Position numbers and translations under genes: made by a program. DNA of 42,636 nucleotides, from assembly GCA_900545185.1 (NCBI GenBank), contig UQYH01000005.1:1-42636 (forward strand), read 5' to 3'. Below are positions 33,788-42,448 of the stretch, piece after piece. A model generated the notes under the pieces. That model made no database searches. It saw only the letters and a program-made list of their open reading frames with translations, and was not told the origin of the DNA. The first letter of the stretch is position 1. Every line of letters starts with the position of its first letter. This DNA comes from an uncultured Eubacteriales bacterium. Its GTDB lineage: Bacteria > Bacillota > Clostridia > UBA1381 > UBA9506.

Positions 33788-34799
33788 TGAACTGAAAAAA
33801 ATTATAAAAGGAGACCGGGAGGCGCCTCATGTGTTTGTGTTGTGGGGCGAAGAAGTTTTTTTGAAGTCTCATTACGTAAAGCAATTAAAGGAATTGTTGC
33901 AGCCGGACTGCATGGAGGAGTTGAATGTGTTCCGCTTTGACGGAAAGGAATATGACATCCGCCGTGTGGACGAAGCGATTGAAGCGCTGCCTGTCATGGC
34001 AGATAAAAAGCTTTTATTATTTTCCGATTCCTTTATTTTTAAGCCTGATGGCCGAACAGGTGCAAAAAGCGCCTATCGGGATTATTGGGCGGAACGGCTG
34101 CGTGACATACCGGACTATGTATCGATTTTATTTGACGAAAGCGAAATTGACAAGCGCAGCGCTCTTTTAAAACAAGCCGACAAAATAGGCGCCTGTGTGG
34201 AATTTTCTTACATGACGGAAAACGAGATGGTGCGCTGGACGCAAAAGCTGTTTACTGTTTTGAGTACGCAAATCAGTGCACAGGATGCGGCCTATTTAAA
34301 TGAAATGACGCAGGGCGGCATGATGGCTGTGCGGCGCGAAGCGGAAAAGCTGGCGGCGTATTGCCTTGGTCGGCCGAGTGTGACCCGTGCCGATATTGAC
34401 CTTTTGGTGATGCCGACCATTGAAGGCAAGGTGTTTGACATGGTTGCGGCCATGCTGCAGCACAATGCCGAAGCGGCACTTAAGCTTTTGGATGACTTGT
34501 TTGTACTTAAATTTGATGCCAACCAAATTTTGCCGCCGATTATTTATAACGCCGATAAGCTTTTGCAAACCAAGCTGCTGATGCAAAGCGGTGCCGATAA
34601 GAGCGCAATTGTGTCTAAATTGAAAATTAATCCCTTTGCCGCGAGTAAATTTATGCGTGACAGTACAAAATATTCCGTGCAGGATTTAGAACGCTTGGTG
34701 CACCGCCTTTCGGAAACGGACGGCTTTATCAAATCCAATTCTATGGATAACGAAAGCCTTGTCAGTCTGCTGGTTTGTGAATTTTGTACATCTAATTGA
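33774..34799 (+). CDS. holA: DNA polymerase III delta subunit
   Basis: The 341-residue protein is the clamp-loader subunit that opens the sliding clamp. The N-terminus VFVLWGEEVFLKSHYVKQLK is typical of HolA, as are the following FDGKEYDIRRVDEAIEALP and the C-terminal segment with a three-domain layout. It starts at ATG 33774, inside the end of comEC (14-bp overlap), with GGGAGACGG upstream, so translation is likely coupled. Together with polC two genes upstream, this operon encodes two replisome parts. comEC-holA is a common order in Bacillota. Confidence 0.92.
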   Translation: MMKIDELKKIIKGDREAPHVFVLWGEEVFLKSHYVKQLKELLQPDCMEELNVFRFDGKEYDIRRVDEAIEALPVMADKKLLLFSDSFIFKPDGRTGAKSAYRDYWAERLRDIPDYVSILFDESEIDKRSALLKQADKIGACVEFSYMTENEMVRWTQKLFTVLSTQISAQDAAYLNEMTQGGMMAVRREAEKLAAYCLGRPSVTRADIDLLVMPTIEGKVFDMVAAMLQHNAEAALKLLDDLFVLKFDANQILPPIIYNADKLLQTKLLMQSGADKSAIVSKLKINPFAASKFMRDSTKYSVQDLERLVHRLSETDGFIKSNSMDNESLVSLLVCEFCTSN

Positions 34800-34839
34800 T
34801 TGTAAATGATTTATACACAAAAAATTCACAATTTAACAC

Positions 34840-34868
34840 TTGACAATTACCGTAAAACGTGCTATTTT
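34840..34868 (+). promoter_or_regulatory. Sigma-A promoter of the hrcA heat-shock operon
   Basis: TTGACA (34840-34845) and TATTTT (34863-34868) are 17 bp apart. The predicted start of transcription falls inside the CIRCE operator. Confidence 0.85.
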
Positions 34869-34872
34869 TATA

Positions 34873-34899
34873 TTAGCACTCAAGGAGATAGAGTGCTAA
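34873..34899. promoter_or_regulatory. CIRCE operator (HrcA binding site)
   Basis: TTAGCACTC-N9-GAGTGCTAA is a perfect CIRCE inverted repeat, just downstream of the -10 box. HrcA represses its own operon here and is inactivated by heat through GroEL demand. No second CIRCE is seen before dnaK or dnaJ. Confidence 0.97.
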
Positions 34900-34912
34900 C
34901 AATGAGGTGGAC

Positions 34913-35974
34913 ATGATGGATATGAATGAAAGGAAGAAAAAAATCCTCCATTCAATCATAAGTGAATACATCAAAAGTGCTGAGCCTGTCGGTTCGCGTC
35001 ATGTGGCCAAAAGCCTTGATATGGGTCTTTCCAGTGCGACCATTCGCAACGAAATGGCAGACCTTGAGGAAATGGGCTACTTAGAGCAGCCGCATACCTC
35101 GGCCGGGCGGATTCCTTCCGATAAAGGGTATCGCCTGTATGTTGACTCGCTGATGAAAAACTGCGAGCTGACAGTGAACGATATGGCTGTTTTCGACCAT
35201 GTGCTGGGCTGGCAGCTGGGGCAGCTTGATTCCATCATTAAGCAGGTTTCGGTTGTTCTTTCGGAGCTGACGAATTACACGGCGGTGTTAACCACGCCGG
35301 AAATGAAGCGCGGCGCCATTAAAACCGTAGAACTGGTTCCCGTGGACGCAAGCTCGGCATTGATTATTTTGGTGACGAATGAAGGCGTTATGAAGCACAA
35401 GCGTGTTTTGCTGCCGGCCGGCGCCGACAGTGACTTTGTGCACAGCTTCTCGAATTTATTGCGTGAAAAGCTTTCGGGATTAACGCTTGACGAAATCGGC
35501 GCACCGAAAATCAGCGAAATCCGTCATGCCATGCGTGCACATTTTGAGCTTTTGTTCCCGGTGCTGGATTTTATAGCCGAGATCATTGACGATGTGCGAG
35601 CCGAAACCGAAATTTTTACCAGCGGTGCCGCCAAAATTTTGGATTATCCCGAATACAGCGATGTGCGGCGTGCCAAAGCCTTTTTGGAATTTTTAAATGA
35701 TAAAAGCGCTATGGTTGAAATTTTGAGTAACGGCGATGAAGCTGCTTCCGAAAACGGAGGATTGAGCATCCGCATCGGCAAGGAAAACATGCAGGACATT
35801 ATGAAGCAATCCAGCGTAATCACCGCCAACTATTATGTGGGCGATAAGGTGATGGGCAAGCTTGGCATTATAGGACCTACGCGTATGGATTATCCGCGTA
35901 CCATTGCAAAAATAAAAAAAATATCTGCTATTTTAAATCGACTGCTGTATGAGCTGTATGTCGATGAAGAATGA
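34913..35974 (+). CDS. hrcA: Heat-inducible transcription repressor HrcA
   Basis: The 353-residue repressor binds CIRCE. Its N-terminal winged helix is clear: KILHSIISEYIKSAEPVGSR, SLDMGLSSATIRNEMADLEE, and TSAGRIPSDKGYRLYVD. The C-terminal segment VMGKLGIIGPTRMDYPRTI is conserved in the family. The exact start is uncertain: GAGGTGG at 34904-34910 allows ATG 34913 or 34916. Its stop overlaps the earliest possible grpE start (ATGA). It heads the operon hrcA-grpE-dnaK-dnaJ. Confidence 0.96.
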   Translation: MMDMNERKKKILHSIISEYIKSAEPVGSRHVAKSLDMGLSSATIRNEMADLEEMGYLEQPHTSAGRIPSDKGYRLYVDSLMKNCELTVNDMAVFDHVLGWQLGQLDSIIKQVSVVLSELTNYTAVLTTPEMKRGAIKTVELVPVDASSALIILVTNEGVMKHKRVLLPAGADSDFVHSFSNLLREKLSGLTLDEIGAPKISEIRHAMRAHFELLFPVLDFIAEIIDDVRAETEIFTSGAAKILDYPEYSDVRRAKAFLEFLNDKSAMVEILSNGDEAASENGGLSIRIGKENMQDIMKQSSVITANYYVGDKVMGKLGIIGPTRMDYPRTIAKIKKISAILNRLLYELYVDEE

Positions 35975-36003
35975 CGATGCCTAGGGAAGGGGATGGACAA
36001 AAC

Positions 36004-36543
36004 GTGAGCAGTAATAAAGAAAAAAAGACGGTTGAAACCGAAGCACAAACGCAGCCGGAGACACAGGAAAATGTAACGCCGGAGACAGAAGCGCCGCAGG
36101 AAGCGGAAACGATTGAAACCGTAACCAAAAAAAGTTATGATGAGCTTTACGATAAGCATTTGCGGACGCTGGCGGAATATGATAACTATAAACGCCGCAC
36201 GCAAAAGGAAAAAGACGAAATTTATACGAACGCACAGGTAGACACGCTGACAAGCCTGCTGCCGGTTTTGGATAATTTGGAGCGCGCGGCGGCCACGGAA
36301 GAGGATTCTCCCTTAGCGGAGGGTGTTCAGATGGTTTTAAAGCAGCTGCGTGAAACGCTTACCAAGCTGGGCGTCAGCGAAATTGAAGCTGTCGGCAGTG
36401 CGTTTGACCCGAATGTGCATAACGCGGTTATGCATATTGAGGATGAAGACTTGGGCGAAAACATTGTGGCCGAGCAGTTTGCCAAAGGCTATAAGCTGAA
36501 GGACAAGGTGCTGCGTCATTCAATGGTTAAGGTAGCCAACTAG
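36004..36543 (+). CDS. grpE: Nucleotide exchange factor GrpE
   Basis: The 179-residue co-chaperone releases ADP from DnaK. An acidic, disordered N-terminus precedes the coiled coil and the core LAEYDNYKRRTQKEKDE and GSAFDPNVHNAVMHIED, both hallmark GrpE segments. I chose GTG 36004 because GGGAAGGGG (35984-35992) precedes it. ATG 35971, overlapping the hrcA stop by 4 bp, is an in-frame alternative but has no good ribosome site and would encode the GGGAAGGGG stretch. Confidence 0.93.
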   Translation: MSSNKEKKTVETEAQTQPETQENVTPETEAPQEAETIETVTKKSYDELYDKHLRTLAEYDNYKRRTQKEKDEIYTNAQVDTLTSLLPVLDNLERAAATEEDSPLAEGVQMVLKQLRETLTKLGVSEIEAVGSAFDPNVHNAVMHIEDEDLGENIVAEQFAKGYKLKDKVLRHSMVKVAN

Positions 36544-36611
36544 GTGCTTTGTGTACCTTTTATATATTATTAATTCAAAAGCTTTTAACATGATCAGGAG
36601 GTAATGATATC

Positions 36612-38456
36612 ATGGCAAAAATCATAGGTATAGACTTAGGAACAACAAATTCTTGTGTAGCAGTAATCGAAGGCGGCGAGCCTACGGTTATCCCCAACGC
36701 TGAAGGAGCCAGAACAACCCCTTCGGTTGTCGCTTTTTCAAAAGACGGTGAGCGTTTGGTCGGCCAGGTTGCAAAACGTCAGGCCATCACCAACCCCGAT
36801 CGTACCATCAGCTCCATTAAGCGTGATATGGGTACCAATAAAAAGGTGGATATTGACGGTAAGTCCTATTCGCCGCAGGAAATTTCAGCAATGATTCTGC
36901 AAAAGCTGAAGGCCGATGCAGAGGCATATTTGGGCGAGCCGGTATCACATGCGGTTATCACCGTTCCGGCTTACTTTAACGATTCGCAAAGACAGGCCAC
37001 CAAGGATGCCGGTAAAATTGCCGGTTTGGAGGTTCAGAGAATTATCAACGAGCCAACGGCAGCGGCCTTGGCTTATGGTATGGATAAAGAAAGCGACCAA
37101 AAGATTATGGTCTATGACTTAGGCGGCGGTACATTCGATGTATCCATCCTGGAGCTGGGCGACGGTATTTTTGAAGTTTTGGCAACCAGTGGTAACAACC
37201 GTTTGGGCGGCGATGACTTTGACCAGCGCATTATTGATTATTTGGCCGAGGAATTTAAAAAGGAAAACGGCATTGACTTAAAGGCTGACAAAATGGCCTT
37301 GCAGCGTTTGAAGGAAGCAGCCGAAAAAGCAAAAATCGAGCTTTCCGGCGTAACGACCACCAATATCAACCTGCCGTTTATTACAGCCGATGCCAGCGGC
37401 CCGAAGCATTTGGATATGACACTGACCCGTGCAAAGTTTGACGAACTGACACACGATTTGGTTGAAGCAACCATGGAGCCGACACGTAACGCACTGCGTG
37501 ATGCAGGCCTTTCGGCAAGCAATATTGATAAGGTTCTCTTAGTCGGTGGTTCCTCCAGAATCCCGGCTGTACAGGAAGCTGTTAAAAAGATTACGGGCAA
37601 AGAGCCTCACAAGGGCATTAACCCGGATGAATGTGTTGCCATCGGCGCTTCCATTCAGGGTGCGGTTCTCTCCGGCGATGTCAGCGGCATTGTGCTGCTG
37701 GATGTTACACCGCTTTCACTGGGTCTTGAAACGCTGGGCGGCGTGTTTACAAAGCTGATTGAGCGTAACACCACCATCCCGACCAAGAAGTCGCAGATCT
37801 TCTCTACGGCAGCCGACGGTCAGACAAGTGTTGAAATCCACGTTTTGCAGGGCGAGCGTGAAATGGCCGCCTACAACAAAACACTGGGTAAATTCCATTT
37901 GGATAACATCCCTTCGGCGCCGCGCGGCGTACCGCAAATTGAAGTAACATTTGATATTGATGCCAACGGCATTGTGCATGTATCCGCTAAGGATCTGGGT
38001 ACCGGCAATGAGCAGGAAATTACCATTACGGCCAGCACAAACCTTTCGGATGATGAAATTGACAAGGCTGTTAAGGACGCCGAGAAGTTTGCGGCAGAAG
38101 ATAAGGCCAAGAAGGAAGAAATTGATACCCGCAACAACGCAGATTCGCTGGTATATCAAAGTGAAAAATCCTTAAAGGATTTGGGAGATAAGGTGGATGC
38201 GGCCGATAAAGCAGCTGTTGAAGCGGAGATTGCCAAGGTTAAGGAAGCGTTAAAGGGTACGGATACCGAAGCTATTAAAAAGGCGACCGAGGCGCTTTCG
38301 GCCAAGTTCTACGAGGTCAGCGCCAAAGTATATCAGGCGGCTAATCCGCAGGGCGGTCCGCAGGGTCCTGAGGGTCCGCAAGGCCCGACGGACGGCGGCC
38401 AGGCATCCGGCGGCGACGATAACGTGGTAGACACGGATTACGAAGTCGTTGACTAA
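36612..38456 (+). CDS. dnaK: Molecular chaperone DnaK (Hsp70)
   Basis: The 614-residue Hsp70 has the three signatures: IGIDLGTTNSCVAVIEGG at the N-terminus, IMVYDLGGGTFDVSILELG near residue 162 and VLLVGGSSRIPAVQEAVKK near 308. The length is normal for Bacillota, which lack part of the Gram-negative ATPase insert. The tail has a run of G-x-P-like triplets (GGPQGPEGPQGPTDGG) before the acidic end DNVVDTDYEVVD, which replaces the usual EEVD-like end of some members. AGGAGG at 36597-36602 gives a strong ribosome site. It is 68 nt after grpE. Confidence 0.98.
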   Translation: MAKIIGIDLGTTNSCVAVIEGGEPTVIPNAEGARTTPSVVAFSKDGERLVGQVAKRQAITNPDRTISSIKRDMGTNKKVDIDGKSYSPQEISAMILQKLKADAEAYLGEPVSHAVITVPAYFNDSQRQATKDAGKIAGLEVQRIINEPTAAALAYGMDKESDQKIMVYDLGGGTFDVSILELGDGIFEVLATSGNNRLGGDDFDQRIIDYLAEEFKKENGIDLKADKMALQRLKEAAEKAKIELSGVTTTNINLPFITADASGPKHLDMTLTRAKFDELTHDLVEATMEPTRNALRDAGLSASNIDKVLLVGGSSRIPAVQEAVKKITGKEPHKGINPDECVAIGASIQGAVLSGDVSGIVLLDVTPLSLGLETLGGVFTKLIERNTTIPTKKSQIFSTAADGQTSVEIHVLQGEREMAAYNKTLGKFHLDNIPSAPRGVPQIEVTFDIDANGIVHVSAKDLGTGNEQEITITASTNLSDDEIDKAVKDAEKFAAEDKAKKEEIDTRNNADSLVYQSEKSLKDLGDKVDAADKAAVEAEIAKVKEALKGTDTEAIKKATEALSAKFYEVSAKVYQAANPQGGPQGPEGPQGPTDGGQASGGDDNVVDTDYEVVD

Positions 38457-38475
38457 ACAATCAAAAAGTTTTATG

Positions 38476-38507
38476 CTACCCGCGGCGGTGTCATCCGTCG
38501 TGGGTAG
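38476..38507 (+). other. Intergenic hairpin between dnaK and dnaJ, without a T run
   Basis: Bases 38476-38488 pair with 38495-38507 over all 13 positions, two of them G-U, around a six-base loop. Only short T runs follow, so it is not a classical terminator. It may lower read-through into dnaJ or protect the 3' end of dnaK mRNA. Confidence 0.7.
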
Positions 38508-38531
38508 ATTTGGTGAGGGTGAAAAATAAAT

Positions 38532-39695
38532 ATGGCAGAAAAAAGAGATTATTATGAAGTATTGGGCGTTGCAAAAAGCGCCAATGCGGATGAAATAAAA
38601 AAAGCATATCGTAAGCTGGCTAAAGAATATCATCCCGACTTAAACCCCGATAATAAGGAAGCCGAGGCCAAGTTTAAAGAGGTTAACGAGGCGTACGAGG
38701 TTCTGTCCGATACAGAAAAGAGACAGCGCTACGATCAGTTCGGCCATGCAGGGGTAGACCCCAGCTATGGCGGCGGTGCAGGCGGCTTTGGCGGTGCAGG
38801 CTTCGGCGGTTTTGACGGCGGCTTTGACATCGGCGATATTTTTGAAGGCTTTTTCGGCGGCGGTTTTGGCGGCCGCGGCGGTGGCGGCAGACGGAGTGCG
38901 CCGAAACGCGGCTCTGACATTGAAGCGGCTGTGACCATCAGCTTTCAGGAGGCGGCCTTTGGCTGCGAAAAGGAAATGCAGCTGTATCGCGTTGAATACT
39001 GTCCCGATTGTGACGGCAGCGGTGCAAAAGCAGGCAGCGAGGTTGTTACGTGCTCAACCTGCGGCGGCAGCGGTCAGGTGCGCAGTACACAGCGGACGAT
39101 TTTGGGTAACATGTCCACCGTAACGACCTGTACGGCTTGCGGCGGTAAAGGTAAAGTGATTAAAGACCCGTGTGATAAGTGCCATGGCAAAGGCAAAATT
39201 AAAAAGAGCAGAACCATTAAGGTTAAAATTCCTGCCGGTATTGATAATGGCCAAAGCATTTCGCTTTCGGGTCAGGGCAATGTGGGTGATAAGGGTGCAC
39301 CGGCCGGTAATTTGTTTGTAACGGTTTCGGTACGGCCGCACGAAATTTTCCAGCGCAGCAATTTTGATGTTATGTGCGAAGTGCCCATTACCTTTGTGCA
39401 GGCGGCATTGGGTGCAGAACTTGAAGTGCCGACGCTGGACGGCAAGGTGAAATATACCATTCCCGAAGGTACGCAAACCGGTACGGTATTCCGATTAAAG
39501 GGCAAGGGCATACCTATGCTGCGCCGCAGCGGCCGCGGCGACCAGTATGTTAAGGTATCGGTTGAAGTGCCGACGCATTTATCACAGAAACAAAAGGATT
39601 TGCTGCGCGAGTTTGAAGGCGGTCTGAAGGGAAATAACCACACAAAACAAAAACGATTTTTTGATAAAATGCGCGGTGGCAGCGGAAAGGGTTAA
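38532..39695 (+). CDS. dnaJ: Co-chaperone DnaJ (Hsp40)
   Basis: The 387-residue type I Hsp40 stimulates DnaK. It has the J domain (YYEVLGVAKSANADEIKKAY and the HPD motif in EYHPDLNPDN), a Gly/Phe-rich linker (about residues 76-120), and four CxxCxGxG zinc repeats: CPDCDGSG, CSTCGGSG, CTACGGKG and CDKCHGKG. The C-terminal substrate-binding part is complete. GTGAGGG at 38512-38518 is the likely ribosome site, somewhat far from the ATG. It follows dnaK by 75 nt, across a hairpin. Confidence 0.97.
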   Translation: MAEKRDYYEVLGVAKSANADEIKKAYRKLAKEYHPDLNPDNKEAEAKFKEVNEAYEVLSDTEKRQRYDQFGHAGVDPSYGGGAGGFGGAGFGGFDGGFDIGDIFEGFFGGGFGGRGGGGRRSAPKRGSDIEAAVTISFQEAAFGCEKEMQLYRVEYCPDCDGSGAKAGSEVVTCSTCGGSGQVRSTQRTILGNMSTVTTCTACGGKGKVIKDPCDKCHGKGKIKKSRTIKVKIPAGIDNGQSISLSGQGNVGDKGAPAGNLFVTVSVRPHEIFQRSNFDVMCEVPITFVQAALGAELEVPTLDGKVKYTIPEGTQTGTVFRLKGKGIPMLRRSGRGDQYVKVSVEVPTHLSQKQKDLLREFEGGLKGNNHTKQKRFFDKMRGGSGKG

Positions 39696-39698
39696 AGC

Positions 39699-40676
39699 AT
39701 GTTATTTATTTACAGCGAGAGCACAGATCCATACTACAATCTTGCGGCAGAGGAATTTTTGGTACGGGAATTTTCGGACGAAATATTTATGCTGTGGCGC
39801 AATGATAACACAATCGTAGTCGGACGGAATCAAAACACACTGTCCGAAATTAATTACGATTATGTAAAAGAGCACAACGTCCGTGTCGTTCGGCGGATGT
39901 CCGGCGGCGGTGCGGTGTATCATGATATGGGTAACATTAACTTTACATTTGTGGTTAATTCGGGTGATGATTTCAGCAATTATGAAAAATTCACCCGTCC
40001 CGTTATCGGTTTTTTACGGACGCTGGGAGCGGAGGCACAGCTAAAGGGCCGAAACGACCTGGTGATTGACAATAAGAAAATTTCCGGCAATGCACAGTAT
40101 ATGTACAAAAACCGTGTCATGCATCATGGTACGCTTTTATACAGTGCACAGCAAAAAAACATCAGTGAGGCTTTAAAGGTATCGGCAGATAAAATTCAGT
40201 CCAAGGGCATCAAATCCATCCGCAGCCGTGTGACGAATATCAGCTCGTATTTAGAGAATCCGCCCACACCGGAGGAATTTATTCAACAATTTGCCGATTA
40301 TGTGGTTAAAAATACGGAAAATTGCCAAACCTATGATTTGAGCCAACATGATGAAGCCATCCGCAAGCTGCGTGATGAAAAGTATGCAACGTGGGAATGG
40401 AACTTCGGTAATTCGCCCAAGTATGCCTTTACGCGCCGCGAACGCTTTCCCTTTGGCGGGGTAGAGGTGCACATGGATATAGCGGATGAATCCGTGATTC
40501 AAAACATAAAGCTTTACGGCGATTTTTTCTCACGTATTCCGGTTGAAGAGCTGGAGGGACTTTTGGTGGGTGTTCGTCACGAGCCGGAGACCATTCGGGC
40601 TGCGCTGGCCAATTATGATGTCGGCGCGTACATTCAGGGTATGACAATTGACGACTTACTTAAACTGCTGTTTTAG
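39699..40676 (+). CDS. lplA: Lipoate-protein ligase A
   Basis: The 325-residue ligase attaches free lipoate to lipoyl domains. The N-terminal DPYYNLAAEEFLVREF, the RRMSGGGAVYHDMGNINFTF lipoyl-AMP-binding motif near residue 66 and NDLVIDNKKISGNAQYM near 115 are diagnostic. The C-terminal accessory domain is present. Its ATG is 3 nt after the dnaJ stop, with the ribosome site AAAGGG in the end of dnaJ, so it is co-transcribed with the heat-shock genes. The lipoyl target is not in the window; with PFOR making acetyl-CoA, the glycine cleavage H protein is a plausible substrate (inference). Confidence 0.93.
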   Translation: MLFIYSESTDPYYNLAAEEFLVREFSDEIFMLWRNDNTIVVGRNQNTLSEINYDYVKEHNVRVVRRMSGGGAVYHDMGNINFTFVVNSGDDFSNYEKFTRPVIGFLRTLGAEAQLKGRNDLVIDNKKISGNAQYMYKNRVMHHGTLLYSAQQKNISEALKVSADKIQSKGIKSIRSRVTNISSYLENPPTPEEFIQQFADYVVKNTENCQTYDLSQHDEAIRKLRDEKYATWEWNFGNSPKYAFTRRERFPFGGVEVHMDIADESVIQNIKLYGDFFSRIPVEELEGLLVGVRHEPETIRAALANYDVGAYIQGMTIDDLLKLLF

Positions 40677-40686
40677 GAGGATGACA

Positions 40687-42060
40687 ATGTATCAGAAGGA
40701 AAGCGGCTGGAAAACAGCTGACAGCGCACTGCGCAGTGAAATTTTTAACTTTTCGGAAGGGTATAAGGATTTTTTAAACACAGCAAAGACAGAACGCCTG
40801 GCATGCAGCGAAGCGGTTCGGCTGGCCGAAGCAAACGGTTTTTGCAATTTGGAGGACAAAGAGAGCCTTTCGGCAGGGGATAAGGTATATTTTGTCAATC
40901 GCTGCAAAAATGTCTTTTTGGCGGTTATCGGTAAAGAGGATGTGGAGCGGGGGATTCATTTTGTGATTGCACATGTGGACTGCCCTCGTATTGACTTAAA
41001 GCAAAATCCCCTGTATTGTGACAGCGGACTGGCGCTGTTTAAAACGCATTATTACGGCGGTATAAAAAAATATCAATGGACGGCAATTCCGCTGGCACTG
41101 CACGGTGTTGTGCTGACAAAAGACGGACGGCGCGTTACCGTCAGCATTGGCGAAAAGCCGGAGGAACCCGTTCTGTACATCAGCGACTTGCTGCCGCATT
41201 TAGCAGGAGAGCAGATGCAAAAAAAGGCATCGGAGGTTATCAGCGGTGAGGCGCTGAACATTATTGTGGGCAGTCTGCCGGCCGATAATGCGGAAAAGGA
41301 TGCGGAAAAAGAAGCCGTTTTGGCGCTTTTATCCGAGCAATACGGTATTTGCGAAGAGGACTTTTTAAGTGCGGAGCTTGAGGCTGTTCCGGCCTTTCCG
41401 GCACGGGATTTGGGCTTGGATCGCGCTATGGTTGCGGCCTACGGCCACGATGACAGAGTTTGCGGCTATACGGCTTTACAGGCCGTTTTGCAAACTGAAA
41501 ATCCGCAAAAAACAGCGGTCTGTGTGCTGACCGATAAAGAAGAAATCGGCAGTATGGGCAATACGGGCATGAAATCGGCCTTTTTTGAATATGCTGTCGC
41601 GCTGTTACTTGAAAAAACAACAGGCACATATAACGAACTGATGCTAAAGCGTACCTTCCGCAATTCACAGTGCCTTTCGGCTGATGTAAGCGCCGGAGTA
41701 GATCCGACCTATACCGAGGCGCACGAAAAATTGAACGCACCATATATCGGCCGTGGTATTGTTGTGACGAAATACACCGGTGCGCGCGGCAAATCGGGCA
41801 CATCGGATGCGGGAGCAGAGCTTTTGTATGACATTCGCACCTGCTTTGATGATAACAACGTCTTTTGGCAGAGCGGTGAGCTGGGCAAAGTGGACGGCGG
41901 CGGTGGCGGCACCATTGCCCAATATGTGGCCAATTTGGATGTAGATGTGGTAGACTGCGGCGTTCCGCTTCTTTCTATGCATGCGCCGCTTGAAGCGGCC
42001 TCTAAGCTGGATATTTATATGGCCTATAAAGCCTACCATGCATTTTATCAAAAAGCATAA
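40687..42060 (+). CDS. M18-family zinc aminopeptidase
   Basis: The 457-residue peptidase matches the aminopeptidase I (M18) family of clostridia. Metal and catalytic motifs are visible: IAHVDCPRID near residue 103, AAYGHDDRVCG near 252, DKEEIGSMGNTG near 285, SADVSAGVD near 334 and the C-terminal SMHAPLEAASKLD near 434. It trims N-terminal residues from peptides in the cytoplasm. ATG 40687 is chosen, with AGGAGG at 40675-40680 overlapping the lplA stop; ATG 40681 is too close. It is the last gene of the heat-shock operon, which fits a protein quality-control role, although this is inference. Confidence 0.9.
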   Translation: MYQKESGWKTADSALRSEIFNFSEGYKDFLNTAKTERLACSEAVRLAEANGFCNLEDKESLSAGDKVYFVNRCKNVFLAVIGKEDVERGIHFVIAHVDCPRIDLKQNPLYCDSGLALFKTHYYGGIKKYQWTAIPLALHGVVLTKDGRRVTVSIGEKPEEPVLYISDLLPHLAGEQMQKKASEVISGEALNIIVGSLPADNAEKDAEKEAVLALLSEQYGICEEDFLSAELEAVPAFPARDLGLDRAMVAAYGHDDRVCGYTALQAVLQTENPQKTAVCVLTDKEEIGSMGNTGMKSAFFEYAVALLLEKTTGTYNELMLKRTFRNSQCLSADVSAGVDPTYTEAHEKLNAPYIGRGIVVTKYTGARGKSGTSDAGAELLYDIRTCFDDNNVFWQSGELGKVDGGGGGTIAQYVANLDVDVVDCGVPLLSMHAPLEAASKLDIYMAYKAYHAFYQKA

Positions 42061-42081
42061 TTTAAAGAGCGTAACGCAACT

Positions 42082-42113
42082 ACAAAACCGAGGCAAATTT
42101 GCCTCGGTTTTGT
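42082..42113. terminator. 32-bp perfect palindrome, bidirectional terminator
   Basis: ACAAAACCGAGGCAAA is followed directly by its reverse complement TTTGCCTCGGTTTTGT. It ends the heat-shock operon and faces the minus-strand RHH gene. Confidence 0.88.
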
Positions 42114-42166
42114 GCTTTATAAGAATTTATATACCTTTCATTACAGAATCATTGCCATGCTGTGCG

Positions 42167-42331
42167 CTACCTGTTCTGCGGCTTAGCTTCTGTGCGTTGC
42201 TTCATATGGTCTTTTAAAATCATGTTAATATATTGCGAGAGAGAACGATCATCTTCTTCGGTGCAGACTCTTAATTTTTCAAGCAGGTCACCATCTATTG
42301 TAATACTGATTTTTTCTTTTAGCGGTCTCAT
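42167..42331 (-). CDS. Small ribbon-helix-helix DNA-binding protein
   Basis: The 54-residue protein MRPLKEKISITIDGDLLEKL... has the beta-strand KISITIDGDL and two helices of an Arc/CopG ribbon-helix-helix fold, ending in a basic tail. Such proteins bind DNA as dimers, often as antitoxins or small repressors. No toxin gene is next to it on the same strand. ATG 42331 is chosen because GGGAGGG lies just upstream; the earlier frame start lacks a site. It is divergent from the zinc-ribbon gene, whose promoter it may control, or it may autoregulate (inference). Confidence 0.75.
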   Translation of the reverse strand: MRPLKEKISITIDGDLLEKLRVCTEEDDRSLSQYINMILKDHMKQRTEAKPQNR

Positions 42332-42375
42332 ACAATCCCTCCCTTGTGTAGTATAGCATAAAATGTAAAAAAGTA

Positions 42376-42404
42376 TTGACAAATCGTATAAAGTAGAATA
42401 AAAT
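42376..42404 (+). promoter_or_regulatory. Sigma-A promoter of the zinc-ribbon gene
   Basis: TTGACA (42376-42381) and TAAAAT (42399-42404) are 17 bp apart. On the other strand TTGTCA (42377-42382) overlaps this -35, and TATACT (42350-42355) could be the RHH gene's -10, though 21 bp away. Confidence 0.8.
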
Positions 42405-42448
42405 AATACTTATAGTCGATGTAATATATATTTAAGGAGGGTATTTTT

